This document shows positions 1 to 9,352 of a stretch of 41,648 bases of DNA, piece after piece. Within the stretch, counting starts at the first letter, position 1. Each line of letters opens with the position of its first letter. Source of the stretch: Collinsella aerofaciens (GTDB lineage Bacteria > Actinomycetota > Coriobacteriia > Coriobacteriales > Coriobacteriaceae). The notes below the pieces were generated by a model that saw only the letters and a program-made list of their open reading frames with translations, ran no database searches and had not been told where the DNA came from. Both the position numbers and the translations under genes were made by a program. The DNA is taken from the NCBI RefSeq assembly GCF_015555045.1, contig NZ_JADNJQ010000018.1:1-41648 (forward strand). Reading direction: 5' to 3'.

Positions 1-2
1 GC

Positions 3-1394
3 CTCAAGGTCGTCGGCCTCGCCGTCCACGGCGACTCGCGCGGCTGGTTCAAGGAGAACTGGCAGCGCGCCAAGATGTGCGCGCTCGGCATCCCCGACTT
101 CCGCATCGTCCAGAACAACATCTCCTACAACGACAGCCGCGGCGTCACCCGCGGCATCCACGCGGAGCCCTGGGACAAGTTCATCTCCGTGGCCCGCGGC
201 TCGGTCTTCGGCGCATGGGTGGACCTGCGCGAGGGCAGCGAGACCTTCGGCAAGGTCTACACGACCGTGCTCGACCCGAGCAAGGCCATCTACGTCCCGC
301 GCGGCGTGGGCAACTCCTTCCAGGCCCTGGAGGACGGCACCGCCTACACCTACCTGGTGGACGCCCACTGGTCCCTCGAATTGAAGAAGACCTACACCTT
401 CGTGAACCTAGCCGACCCCGAGCTCGCCATCGAGTGGCCGATCCCGCTGGAACAGGCCACCGTATCCGAGGCCGACCTGAACCACCCGTACCTCAGGGAC
501 GTCGTCCCCATGGCGCCCAGGAGGACGCTCGTCACCGGTTGCAACGGCCAGCTGGGCCATGCGGTGCGCGCGCTCGCCGGGGAGCGCGGTGTCGCCAAGG
601 ACTTCGACTTCTGCGACATCGACACCTTCGACATGTCCGACCCGGCGGCCTATACGCAGTACGACTGGTCGCTCTACGGCACCGTGATCAACTGCGGCGC
701 CTACACGGCCGTGGATAAAGCCGAGACCCCCGAGGGCCGCGCCATCGCCTGGAAGGCTAACGCGACCGGGCCGGCGCTGCTCGCCCGCACCTGCGCCGAG
801 CACGGCATCACGCTCGTCCACGTGTCCTCCGACTACGTCTTCGACGGCACCGCCGAGGTGCACACAGAGGATGAGCCCCTCAGCCCGCTTTCCGTCTACG
901 GCCAGACCAAGGCCGCCGGCGACATCGCCGTGGCCGGCTGCCCGCGCCACTACATCATGCGCTCCAGCTGGGTCATCGGCGAGGGCCACAACTTCGTCAA
1001 GACCATGAAGGGCCTGTCCGACCGCGTCGCCGACCCCGAGGACGGGCTTGGGCAGATCACCGTGGTCGACGACCAGCTGGGCCGCTTGACCTTCACGCGC
1101 GACATGGCCCAGGCCATCTTCCACGTGCTGGGGACGCACGCCCCCTACGGCACCTATAACTGCACGGGCTCCGGCGCCGTCAAGTCCTGGGCCGACATCG
1201 CCCGCGCCGTCTTCGAGGCCGCCAACGGCAACGGCGACAGGGTCGTGCCGGTATCGACCGCCGACTACTACGCCGGCGCCGAGGGCCCCGTCGCCCCGCG
1301 CCCGGTCCACTCCGCGCTCGACCTGTCCAAGCTCGAGTCGGTCGGCTTTCACATGCCCGACTGGGAGGAGGAGCTGGCTGTTTTATTTATTTAG
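3..1394 (+). CDS. rfbCD: dTDP-4-dehydrorhamnose 3,5-epimerase / dTDP-4-dehydrorhamnose reductase fusion (5' partial)
   Basis: The frame is open from the window edge, so the start is missing. The N-terminal part is an RfbC cupin epimerase: RGIHAEPWDKF carries the expected His and Lys, and YTYLVDAHWS the expected Tyr. At about position 510 it runs into an RfbD reductase with a Rossmann motif TGCNGQLG, SSDYVFDG, and YGQTKAAGD supplying the YxxxK pair. Together they catalyse the last two steps of dTDP-L-rhamnose synthesis in the cytoplasm, supplying the polysaccharide genes downstream. Codons are GC-rich until the last few; the C-terminus ELAVLFI is AT-rich and looks replaced, so a recombination junction lies near 1380. 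The fused arrangement is clear. The exact native C-terminus is unknown. Confidence 0.9.
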   Translation, partial: LKVVGLAVHGDSRGWFKENWQRAKMCALGIPDFRIVQNNISYNDSRGVTRGIHAEPWDKFISVARGSVFGAWVDLREGSETFGKVYTTVLDPSKAIYVPRGVGNSFQALEDGTAYTYLVDAHWSLELKKTYTFVNLADPELAIEWPIPLEQATVSEADLNHPYLRDVVPMAPRRTLVTGCNGQLGHAVRALAGERGVAKDFDFCDIDTFDMSDPAAYTQYDWSLYGTVINCGAYTAVDKAETPEGRAIAWKANATGPALLARTCAEHGITLVHVSSDYVFDGTAEVHTEDEPLSPLSVYGQTKAAGDIAVAGCPRHYIMRSSWVIGEGHNFVKTMKGLSDRVADPEDGLGQITVVDDQLGRLTFTRDMAQAIFHVLGTHAPYGTYNCTGSGAVKSWADIARAVFEAANGNGDRVVPVSTADYYAGAEGPVAPRPVHSALDLSKLESVGFHMPDWEEELAVLFI

Positions 1395-1428
1395 TTCGTT
1401 AATTTTAGTTTCATATTTGGAGTGACAA

Positions 1429-2634
1429 TTGATTTCATATTCTTCAGGAAAAATAGGTTACACACGGCTATTAAATACCAAGTTTGAAGATATGATTTAT
1501 TATATCGCATTTATAGCTTATTCGTATTCTTGTGCATTCGGTTTTACGACTGCTGAGTCTTTGCTCGGACTGCCTATAAGTGCATTGATTATTTCACTCC
1601 AAGTATTTGCTCTTTGCTGTTTGGTATTAAAAATCTTCCGTCAAAAAATGAACGGCTTCTCTTGGGTATCTTTTTTTCTTATTGTTGCAATTGGTTTTAT
1701 TTCATGGAGATGCTCTGGGGAGAACTACTTTCTATGGCTTGCATTATTCGTGCTTTGTGGTTTGGGCGTTGATATCGAGATACTTGCTAGAATTTCTTTG
1801 TTTGTTTCAGCTTCGGCGATTATATTTGTGTGCGTATTGTTGAATGCCGGGCTTGTTCGCGATGTGTTGATTTATGGAACAAATGGAGTTCGTCATTCCT
1901 TGGGATTTGTCCACCCTAATACATTAGCAAGGTATCTTGTAGTCGCTTCTATTTCCTATTTGGTTTCGCATTATAAGGGCTCTATATTTGCTAATCTTGC
2001 AATGGCTCTTTCATGTGCGTTTATAGCTCAGACGGTGACTGGCTCACGTACAGCGGTTTTATTATTGGTGTTTCAAGCCATTTTACTTGTATTTTTTTCG
2101 CGTGTTCAAAATATTGAGCTGAAGTTAGTGACTCTTAAAGTGCTTTTTGTCGGTGCTTTAATTTTAATAATTGCTAGCTTCTATTTTATGATCTGTTACA
2201 ACGTCCAGGCTCCATTGCATAATCATCTTAATTTACTTCTTAGCGACAGACTGGCATTGGCAAACAAGTATGCAGAAGTGGCCCCATTTACCCTTTTTGG
2301 TCGTGACTTTTCTTCGTTAGCCTTCTTCGGTCTTCCTTTGACTTTCACCGTTGACAATGCATGGTGCCATTTATTTTTAAGAGAAGGAATTATTCCTACT
2401 GCTTTATTGCTTGCTGGAGTAATCGCGTTGATTATTCATGCCATTCTTTCTAATCGTATTGACGGTATTTGTCTCGGTTTGCTTTTAATGGTTTTTTATT
2501 CATGTTCCGAGACAGTCGGAATTATGGTCGATTCAAATTATTTTTTGATTGCAATGGCTCCTATTGTGCTTGGCAATCATTTGACCATCGGAGGTTCAAT
2601 GTTTTATCCGCGCGACAAGAGCATTGGTGAATAG
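1429..2634 (+). CDS. O-antigen/capsule polymerase, Wzy-like
   Basis: A hydrophobic protein of 401 residues with about ten or more predicted membrane segments and a longer extracytoplasmic stretch around residues 250-310. This layout fits Wzy-type polymerases, which join lipid-linked repeat units at the outer face of the membrane. A TTG start at 1429 is preceded by GGAG at 1419-1422. It follows the rhamnose gene and precedes glycosyltransferases, with a Wzx-like flippase further on, so a Wzx/Wzy-dependent pathway is likely. Composition is AT-rich, unlike the rhamnose gene upstream, which suggests horizontal acquisition. Wzy sequences are too divergent to name the linkage. An O-antigen ligase of similar topology is the main alternative. 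Confidence 0.75.
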   Translation: MISYSSGKIGYTRLLNTKFEDMIYYIAFIAYSYSCAFGFTTAESLLGLPISALIISLQVFALCCLVLKIFRQKMNGFSWVSFFLIVAIGFISWRCSGENYFLWLALFVLCGLGVDIEILARISLFVSASAIIFVCVLLNAGLVRDVLIYGTNGVRHSLGFVHPNTLARYLVVASISYLVSHYKGSIFANLAMALSCAFIAQTVTGSRTAVLLLVFQAILLVFFSRVQNIELKLVTLKVLFVGALILIIASFYFMICYNVQAPLHNHLNLLLSDRLALANKYAEVAPFTLFGRDFSSLAFFGLPLTFTVDNAWCHLFLREGIIPTALLLAGVIALIIHAILSNRIDGICLGLLLMVFYSCSETVGIMVDSNYFLIAMAPIVLGNHLTIGGSMFYPRDKSIGE

Positions 2635-2646
2635 AGGATTTCTAAT

Positions 2647-3708
2647 ATGAAAACTAATAGGATTACTTTTATATTCCACAGCTTTTCTCGCGTGCCTTGG
2701 GGCGGAGCTAAAATGGTCTTCATGTATGCGAACTATCTTTCAGATCATGGCTGCCTAGTTACTATTTGTTTCGATTGTTTAAATACGATGAATAGAGGTT
2801 TAGTTTTCGAGCCTATTAGGCGGTTGTTGTGCCGGTTGGCTGTTTCTGTTGAGCCAAGATGGTACCCCCTAAATCCTTCGATAAAAAAACAGTGCATTTT
2901 TGGTATAAAGGATTCTGAGGTTCCTGATTCTGACCATGTTGTTGCAACGGCAGCTGAAACTGCTTATGGCGTTTCTAGTCTCAGCAATAGCAAGGGCAAG
3001 AAGCACTACTTTATCCAAGGTTTTGAAAAATGGGGCATTTCTGAGAAAGATGTGAGAGCATCTTTTAGATTTGGAATGTCAAATATTGTAGTTTCTGATT
3101 GGCTTTTTGATCTCGTGCAAAAGGAATCCGGTGTAAAGCCCACTCTTATCAAGAACCCAATTGACGCGACTGTATTCTATGAAGAGTCAATAAAAAGAAA
3201 TAACAATGCGGTCGCAGTCCTTTATCACGAAGGGTCACATAAAGGATTCGATGATTTATGGAAAGCTTTAACAATGGTTCATGAAAAGAATCCTGAATTA
3301 GTTGTTAATGCTTTTGGCACACCTGCCAGACCTTCGTGGTTTCCCGAGTGGGTTGTATATACGCAAAACGCAACCCAGAGCGAGCTGAGGAAGATTTACA
3401 GTTCCTCGCTTGTATATGCTTGCGCAACAATTAATGAAGGATTTGGTCTGACATTAGCTGAGAGTATGTTTTGCGGCTGTGCTCTATGCTCAACCGATTT
3501 TTTGGGCGTTCATGAATACGCGAATACCAATTGCGCACTTATTTCTCCGGTTGGTGACTATTCCGCGCTAGCAGATAATATTTGCAAGTTGCTTTTAAAT
3601 CCCGATTACGCGTTGACCTTAGCTGCTAAGGGCAAGGCTTACGCTATGTCTCAGTGTTCAATGCGAAAGTCGTTTAATGCGCTTGAAGAAGAGTTTTGTC
3701 TGAAATAG
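2647..3708 (+). CDS. glycosyltransferase, GT4/GT-B type
   Basis: 353 residues with GT-B features: an N-terminal WGGAKMVFMYANYLSDHGC segment typical of the donor/acceptor fold start, and a C-terminal NEGFGLTLAESM motif, the E-x7-E signature of GT4 retaining enzymes. It would add a sugar to the undecaprenyl-linked repeat unit at the cytoplasmic face. The ATG lies about 7 bases after an AGAGGA motif and only 12 bases after the upstream stop, so the two genes are probably co-transcribed. The donor sugar and linkage cannot be read from the sequence. AT-rich like its neighbours. Confidence 0.85.
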   Translation: MKTNRITFIFHSFSRVPWGGAKMVFMYANYLSDHGCLVTICFDCLNTMNRGLVFEPIRRLLCRLAVSVEPRWYPLNPSIKKQCIFGIKDSEVPDSDHVVATAAETAYGVSSLSNSKGKKHYFIQGFEKWGISEKDVRASFRFGMSNIVVSDWLFDLVQKESGVKPTLIKNPIDATVFYEESIKRNNNAVAVLYHEGSHKGFDDLWKALTMVHEKNPELVVNAFGTPARPSWFPEWVVYTQNATQSELRKIYSSSLVYACATINEGFGLTLAESMFCGCALCSTDFLGVHEYANTNCALISPVGDYSALADNICKLLLNPDYALTLAAKGKAYAMSQCSMRKSFNALEEEFCLK

Positions 3709-3722
3709 AGGAGGAATCGCTT

Positions 3723-4898
3723 ATGCGTATCAATGGTCATGCGACATGTAGCAGCGATATGCGAATATGCAATTTTGATTCCAGTTCTGACACTCAAGAT
3801 ACATTCTTAACAATTATTATTCCTGCGTATAACGCTAAGGATACCATTGTGCGAAGCGTTCGAAGCGCTCTTGCAATTGGTCCCGTTCTCTCTAAAGTAA
3901 TTGTTGTTAATGATGGCTCCTCAGATGGGACCCGCAATTTGCTTGAGCAGTTATCGAAAGATGATTCTCGACTTCTTGTTATAACTCAAGACAATTGTGG
4001 TAGATCTATCGCGCGAAATGTTGGCTTTGCAGCTTCATGCAGTGACTGGGTGATGTTCCTTGATGCTGATGACTATCTATTTCCAGGCGACTATAAAGAA
4101 TTAATTTTGGCTGCTGAAAAAAAAGACCTTGATTTAGTTGTCTGCTCCTATCTTCAGCCGAATATTGTAAATAGCAGCTCTTCCGATGTATGTCAGGCAG
4201 TTTCTGATATGAAGGTTGTGCACAGCGGGGCTCTCTTGGATGCAATGATAGATGGTTTATATAGTGAAACTATTGATAGGTCGTTATACGAATTAAATGC
4301 CTCTTGGGCCCGTTTGTATCGAAGTGCCCATATTAGGCAGCTTGTTGATCGATTGGGTGATGATTTGGCACCCTTCCCTATAGGACTGAGGTTTTCCGAG
4401 GATAGATTATTTAATTTAGAGTATCTTTGGCAGCTTCACGATGGTCGTGTTGGTTTTGTACCATTTTGTTTATATTATTGGGATCTTGATAGTTCCTCAA
4501 CATGTGCAAACGTTCGTCCTCGTGACACAGACTCTCTTGTTCTTTTTGCCAACATTGTCGAACGGCTTAAGAATGCTTCTGTCTTTTCAGCCAAAGATGA
4601 GCATCTAATCGTTGGACGTGAATTCATGGAGCAATTCAAGAGAGCTGTTTTTGCGGGCTCCCAAAATAACTTAGTAAAGTCCTCGTGGCTGACTTCATTT
4701 GATAGGCAATGGCTTAGAAACCATTTATTGAATTTCCCAGTTGATTGTCTTGGAAAGCGGGGCGAATGGCGTGTTGCTGCAGCGTTACTGCCTATGGGTC
4801 ATTTGAGTTTGGCGTTTGCAGTTTATGGCGCTATGACAACGTTTAATTCTTTATTTAAACGATTTTGTAAATTCATTGAAAGGTTATTGGGTAAATGA
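3723..4898 (+). CDS. glycosyltransferase family 2
   Basis: A GT-A enzyme of 391 residues. The N-terminal domain carries LTIIIPAYNAKDTIVRSVRSAL, VVNDGSSDGT and MFLDADDYL, the last providing the DxD metal/nucleotide-sugar motif. I place the start at ATG 3723 because AGAGGAGG at 3707-3714 sits 8 bases before it; the frame is open further upstream into the preceding gene, but that start lacks a ribosome site. The C-terminal 150 residues are family-specific and end in a basic amphipathic segment that may touch the membrane. The role is sugar addition to the repeat unit; donor and acceptor are unknown. The stop overlaps the next start. Confidence 0.88.
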   Translation: MRINGHATCSSDMRICNFDSSSDTQDTFLTIIIPAYNAKDTIVRSVRSALAIGPVLSKVIVVNDGSSDGTRNLLEQLSKDDSRLLVITQDNCGRSIARNVGFAASCSDWVMFLDADDYLFPGDYKELILAAEKKDLDLVVCSYLQPNIVNSSSSDVCQAVSDMKVVHSGALLDAMIDGLYSETIDRSLYELNASWARLYRSAHIRQLVDRLGDDLAPFPIGLRFSEDRLFNLEYLWQLHDGRVGFVPFCLYYWDLDSSSTCANVRPRDTDSLVLFANIVERLKNASVFSAKDEHLIVGREFMEQFKRAVFAGSQNNLVKSSWLTSFDRQWLRNHLLNFPVDCLGKRGEWRVAAALLPMGHLSLAFAVYGAMTTFNSLFKRFCKFIERLLGK

Positions 4899-5968
4899 AT
4901 GTTGGAATTATAACTTTCCATTGTTCCTATAATTTTGGTTCTGCTCTGCAATCGTTTGCAATGCAGGCAGCAGTGCAAAGACTGGGTCATGTTGCGTCTT
5001 TGATTGATTACAGAAGCAAAGATTTTGACCAGTATAGGTTGGTGCAATTTAAACACCCTAAATCCTTTATTAGATTCTGCATGCGTCCTGCGTCATATTT
5101 GAAACGTCGAAATGCGTTCCATTCTTTCTGGAAACGATTTTTTAATCTGACAAATAAATATAATGACAAAACTAGACATCGTATGGATGAGCTTGCCTCT
5201 GAGTTTGATTGTTTTGTCTGCGGCAGCGATCAGATTTGGAATCTTGATTGCACGAATGGCATAGTTAAACCGTTTTTTCTCTCGTTTGCTGGAGATAGAC
5301 GTCGTGTAGCCTACGCACCCAGCTTGGCTCACACGTCGTTTAAACCTGAGAATTTTGATAAAAGAAGAGTCTCTGCACTTCTTTCAAAATTCGATTATCT
5401 TTCTGTGCGTGAGGAAGAGACGGTATCGCTCTTTCAGCCTCTTGTTGATAAGCCTATTGAGGTGGTGCTCGATCCCACTCTCCTCCTGAACGCTGATGAC
5501 TACGCTGTGATGACTTCAAGGAAGCTCCTGGAAGACGGATATATATTCATGTATCTGCTGCGTGAATGTCCTGAGCTCGTCGAGAGTACCGTCTCAATGG
5601 CAACTGCAACAGGCAGGAAGGTCGCCTATATATCTGAAAATAACTTGGATATTCCAAATTCGGTTAACCTGTTCGGCGTTGGTCCGGAGGAGTTTGTTTC
5701 ACTTATTGCGCATGCGGGCCTTGTTCTCACCAATTCTTTTCATGCAACTGTATTCTCAGTCATCTTCCATAAACCTTTCCGTGTATTTGCTACGGATAAA
5801 TCTGGCGCTCGCATGCGCGACTTGTTGGGAAATATTGGGCTTTCTTCACGTTGCGCTAATGCTATATGTGTCGACGATATTGTTCCCTGCGATTGGGACG
5901 ATGTGGATTCTCATCTGGATTCTCTGCGGGAGCATTCCTGGTCCTATCTTAGAAAGGCGCTTTCGTAA
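4895..5968 (+). CDS. polysaccharide pyruvyl transferase family protein
   Basis: 357 residues of the PS_pyruv_trans type: N-terminal GIITFHCSYNFGSALQSFAMQ, a central FVCGSDQIWN segment and a C-terminal LTNSFHATVFSVIF segment are hallmarks. These proteins move pyruvate from phosphoenolpyruvate onto a sugar as a ketal, adding negative charge to exopolysaccharide. The ATG overlaps the upstream TGA (ATGA), implying translational coupling. The FrhB-type protein two genes downstream is often found beside this family in capsule loci. The acceptor sugar is not inferable. Confidence 0.88.
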   Translation: MNVGIITFHCSYNFGSALQSFAMQAAVQRLGHVASLIDYRSKDFDQYRLVQFKHPKSFIRFCMRPASYLKRRNAFHSFWKRFFNLTNKYNDKTRHRMDELASEFDCFVCGSDQIWNLDCTNGIVKPFFLSFAGDRRRVAYAPSLAHTSFKPENFDKRRVSALLSKFDYLSVREEETVSLFQPLVDKPIEVVLDPTLLLNADDYAVMTSRKLLEDGYIFMYLLRECPELVESTVSMATATGRKVAYISENNLDIPNSVNLFGVGPEEFVSLIAHAGLVLTNSFHATVFSVIFHKPFRVFATDKSGARMRDLLGNIGLSSRCANAICVDDIVPCDWDDVDSHLDSLREHSWSYLRKALS

Positions 5969-7371
5969 TGGGGGAGACGCGCCGACTTATTAAAAACACT
6001 GGCATTATCGCAGTGGGTGGAATGGCAACTAAGCTCGTTTCATTTCTTCTTTTGCCGCTCTATACTTCAGTTCTTTCCACTGGCGATTATGGTACCGTCG
6101 ATTACATCAACACTATTGCTCTGTTTTGCGTCCCTGCCGTTTCCTTGCTTATGGATGAAGCGCTGTTTCGGTTCCTCATCGATTGCCGCACCGATGAAGA
6201 TCGAGCTAAAACCGTGACGGCGTCTTGTGCTGTTCTTCTTGCTGGTTGCGTGTGCTTTACGGTTTTAGCGATTCTGGTCTGGCTGTTATTTAAGCCTGAA
6301 AATCTTGGCTGGGTCGTTGGGCTTGTTGTTGCAGGGGCGCTTCTGCAAATGGCTTCTGCGGTCTTGCGTGGCTTCGGAGATACTGTGGGATATTCCGTCA
6401 TGAACTTTACCGCGAGTGTCCTAACTATCGTGCTCAACGTTCTGTTTATCGCCGTGTTGCGTTGGGGCGTTGTGGGCATGCTTTCTGCCACGGTCATTGC
6501 ACAGGGCGTTGTTGCCCTTTCTTTCATGGTCATGCGAAAACTCTGGCGTTATATCGATCCGTCGTCTTTCTCCATTATTTATGCTCGAGACCTTTTGCGG
6601 TATTCATTTCCGCTCATTCCCAACAAGGTTTCCTGGACTATTAACAACCTGCTGGACAGGTTAATCATCATGAACACGCTCGGGGCTTCCTCCGCCGGCG
6701 TGTACGCCGTGTCCTACAAGTTCCCAGGCGTTATGGACCAGGTGTACGGATTCTTCTATCAGTCCTGGAAGGAGAGCTCGGCGCGTGCTCTTAACTCTGA
6801 TGAGGATGAGTCGGCTTTCTACAACTCTGTGTATCGCGCGCTAAGGCGTTTCATGATGAGTGTTGTTCTGCTTATGTCTGCGCTTATGCCTCTCGTGTAT
6901 GGCATCCTGATCAAGGGCTCATTCGGCGAGGGCCTGTTGTATGTGCCGATATTGCTCTTGGCCACATATTTCAGCAACATTTCCGGCTTTTACGGCGGTA
7001 TCTTTACCGCGCATAAGGAGACTGGAATTATGGGTACCACCACTGCGGTGTCTGCTGCTCTTTGCGCCGCGCTGTGTGTCCTGCTGATTCCGCACTTCGG
7101 TCTTTATGGCGCATCTGTTGCAACACTCTTGGCGATGATCGTGGTGAATGAGTACCGTAGAATCAAGGTCGCTAAGTTTACGAAGCTTGTCGAAGACCGT
7201 TTTGAACAAGTTCTGACTTTGGTTTCGATTGTCGGCGTGTTCGTTTTTTATTATCTGTCCGCCTACGGTGCGGGCTTTTTGTGCGCGATCGCCTGCCTGG
7301 CAATTGCGCTGGCTTTTTCCGTTTATATGAATGCCGATATTCTGCGCAATCTTATCTCGGCCCGCAAGTAG
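5968..7371 (+). CDS. polysaccharide flippase, Wzx/MATE-MVF type
   Basis: 467 residues and about 12-14 membrane segments spread along the whole length, with the N-terminal pattern LIKNTGIIAVGGMATKLVSF common in Wzx-like exporters. It would flip the lipid-linked repeat unit across the cytoplasmic membrane for the Wzy-like polymerase. The start overlaps the preceding stop by one base (TAATG). GC content rises again compared with the first glycosyltransferases, so the locus appears to be a mosaic. Substrate specificity cannot be deduced. Confidence 0.85.
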   Translation: MGETRRLIKNTGIIAVGGMATKLVSFLLLPLYTSVLSTGDYGTVDYINTIALFCVPAVSLLMDEALFRFLIDCRTDEDRAKTVTASCAVLLAGCVCFTVLAILVWLLFKPENLGWVVGLVVAGALLQMASAVLRGFGDTVGYSVMNFTASVLTIVLNVLFIAVLRWGVVGMLSATVIAQGVVALSFMVMRKLWRYIDPSSFSIIYARDLLRYSFPLIPNKVSWTINNLLDRLIIMNTLGASSAGVYAVSYKFPGVMDQVYGFFYQSWKESSARALNSDEDESAFYNSVYRALRRFMMSVVLLMSALMPLVYGILIKGSFGEGLLYVPILLLATYFSNISGFYGGIFTAHKETGIMGTTTAVSAALCAALCVLLIPHFGLYGASVATLLAMIVVNEYRRIKVAKFTKLVEDRFEQVLTLVSIVGVFVFYYLSAYGAGFLCAIACLAIALAFSVYMNADILRNLISARK

Positions 7372-7383
7372 GGGGATAACTGA

Positions 7384-8631
7384 ATGTCTATCGTGAAAAG
7401 GGGCGAAGTCCCCACGCTGTTTGAGTCGCCGTCGCATTGCTGTGGATGCGGGGCGTGTGCCGCCGCTTGCCCGAAAGGCGCCATCACCATGTCTGAGGGC
7501 AAGAACGGGTTTGTTCTTCCTGTAATTAACAGCGAACTCTGTATCGGTTGTGGCACGTGCACGAGGGCGTGCGGCCTCAACCGGGGGATAGGCTCTAATT
7601 CCGTCGGACCGTTCTTTGCCGCTGCTGGTAGGGACGATGTCTCGGAGTCCGCCTCCGGCGGAGTTTTCGGTGCCGTTGCGCGTGAGCTTATTTCTTCTGG
7701 CGGCGTCGCATATGGTGCTTCCTATGAGCGTGAGGGGAATACGCTTCGAGTGTTGCATAGTCGTGCGGCAAGCGTTGATGAGCTGTCTCCGCTTCTTAAC
7801 TCAAAATATGTGCAGAGCGATGCCGGAGTTTGCTTTGCCGATGTTAAGGCGGATCTTCGTGAGGGCAGGCAGGTCCTGTTCTGCGGAACGCCCTGCCAAG
7901 TCGCTGGCCTTAGGGGTTTCCTCGGACGCGATTATCAGAACCTGACAACCGTTGACCTGGTCTGTCACGGCGTCCCTTCCGGCCGCATGTTCGCGGACTG
8001 CGCTGAGGACTATGGCAAACAGCTTGGGTCTCCCGTGGTTGATTTCCGGTTTAGGTGCAAGCGCGAGGGGTGGGGTCACTCCCTTCTTCTTCTTCTTCTT
8101 GAGGACGGAAGAGAGGTCACCATTCCTGCGGCAAAATCCCCCTACTACGACATGTTCTTGAACCTCAAGACGCTTCGCGACAGCTGCTATAGGTGCCCCT
8201 ATGCAGGGAGATTTCGTGCTGGCGATCTTACCATCGGCGATTTCTGGGGCGTCGATGTAAACAGGCCCGATGTTCTGAAGGATGCTGAGAGGTTCAATCA
8301 GATGAAGGGCGTCTCCTGCTTGCTGGTGAATAACGATCGCGGTAGGAAGTTCATTGAGACCAGCAATGCTCTGGATTTGTTCCCTGTTGAGTTTAAAGAT
8401 ATCGCTAAGGGTAACGACCAACTCCGCCATCCGAGCGCGCTTCCCAAGGATAGGCAACTTTATATTGACGCATATGCCAATGGCGGTTGGAACGCCATAG
8501 AGCGACTCTACAAGAAACGTGAACGTGGAGTTGCGTTTTATATCAAATCTATTGCCAGGAGATTGCTCCCATCCTCGTTAATTAATTCAATTAAACAAGT
8601 GGTGGGAGACGAAGCGAGGCGTGTCAGTTAA
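7384..8631 (+). CDS. FrhB-type 4Fe-4S protein (coenzyme F420 hydrogenase/dehydrogenase beta-subunit family) of a polysaccharide locus
   Basis: 415 residues. Two ferredoxin motifs open the protein, CCGCGACAAACP (19-30) and CIGCGTCTRAC (53-63), followed by an FrhB/FdhB-like domain with FCGTPCQVAGL and a second Cys set near CYRCPYAGRFRAGDLTIGDFWG. Many capsule clusters carry such a protein beside pyruvyl transferases; its reaction there is not established, and F420 reduction should not be assumed. It starts 12 bases after wzx. A run of six CTT codons near 8085-8102 gives a hexaleucine stretch. The family call is firm. The function is open. Confidence 0.85.
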   Translation: MSIVKRGEVPTLFESPSHCCGCGACAAACPKGAITMSEGKNGFVLPVINSELCIGCGTCTRACGLNRGIGSNSVGPFFAAAGRDDVSESASGGVFGAVARELISSGGVAYGASYEREGNTLRVLHSRAASVDELSPLLNSKYVQSDAGVCFADVKADLREGRQVLFCGTPCQVAGLRGFLGRDYQNLTTVDLVCHGVPSGRMFADCAEDYGKQLGSPVVDFRFRCKREGWGHSLLLLLLEDGREVTIPAAKSPYYDMFLNLKTLRDSCYRCPYAGRFRAGDLTIGDFWGVDVNRPDVLKDAERFNQMKGVSCLLVNNDRGRKFIETSNALDLFPVEFKDIAKGNDQLRHPSALPKDRQLYIDAYANGGWNAIERLYKKRERGVAFYIKSIARRLLPSSLINSIKQVVGDEARRVS

Positions 8632-8643
8632 GAGTGAGGTTTC

Positions 8644-9090
8644 ATGGATATGTTAACAGTTGACCAATTGATTCGGGGGGCTGTCAGGCAATCTTCTCCC
8701 AATTGCGAGCATAGCGCACAGGGGAAGCGCGTAAGGAATTCGAGCATTGAATTGCTGCGAGTTATTGCGATGCTTATGATTCTCTTGCATCATTTTGTGG
8801 TTCATAATGCATTCGATGTGAGTAGGATGCCCGTAAGCTTGCCGAAATTTATTTTCTACATGTTATTTGCTTCTGGCGGCAAGATAGCAGTTGTTATCTT
8901 TTTCAGTATCTCCGCATGGTTTTTGCTTGATGGCGATTGGTCAATTAGAGCGTGCTGGAAGAGGGTTTGGCTTCTTGAACGTGAGTTAATTTTTTGGAGT
9001 GTCACTCTTCTTGTCTTCACCTTCTGCTTCAATAAAAATGATTTTGGGATTAATTTAGACAAGAGAAAAAAGGATAGCTATATTGTATAG
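8644..9090 (+). pseudogene. membrane acyltransferase (acyltransferase 3 family), 5' fragment
   Basis: The N-terminal third of a sugar O-acyltransferase. NSSIELLRVIAMLMILLHHF carries the characteristic N-terminal helix with the candidate catalytic His pair, and a GGKIAVVIFFSISAWFLL segment follows. Family members are usually about 330-380 residues; this frame stops after 148, and its last dozen residues are charged and unlike the family. The missing part resumes near 12480. It would have acetylated or otherwise acylated the polysaccharide repeat unit from the membrane. The gene is broken by the AT-rich bacteriocin insert, so it is probably inactive in this strain. Confidence 0.85.
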
Positions 9091-9186
9091 TTTCTCTAAT
9101 AATTTTAGAGCAATGAATTTATCACAGGTACTTCGTCTTTTCATTGTAAAAGTACAATCGTGGAAAGCACTAATATTGGTACTTTG

Positions 9187-9209
9187 ATTTTGTGCATTAT
9201 GCACAAAAT
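9187..9209. promoter_or_regulatory. perfect 23-bp palindrome upstream of the bacteriocin gene
   Basis: ATTTTGTGCAT and ATGCACAAAAT are exact reverse complements around a single central T. The palindrome lies 47 bases upstream of the -35 box, a fitting place for a dimeric regulator. No regulator gene lies in the insert. It could instead be a small hairpin, but no T-run follows. Confidence 0.6.
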
Positions 9210-9255
9210 ATGATAGCAACAAAGAGGTCATATATAAAATAGAAACAAAAATAAC

Positions 9256-9284
9256 TTGACATTTAATGAAATATATGTTATGTA
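9256..9284 (+). promoter_or_regulatory. sigma-70-type promoter of the bacteriocin cassette
   Basis: TTGACA (9256-9261), a 17-base spacer and TATGTA (9279-9284), with TG one base before the -10 box as in extended -10 promoters. Transcription would start near 9291, about 60 bases before the bacteriocin start codon. Confidence 0.75.
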
Positions 9285-9352
9285 GAGGTTAGCAAAAACA
9301 GTACGTGACATAAAACTATCAAAAAGTAAAAAAGAGAAAGGAGGTTTATCGA

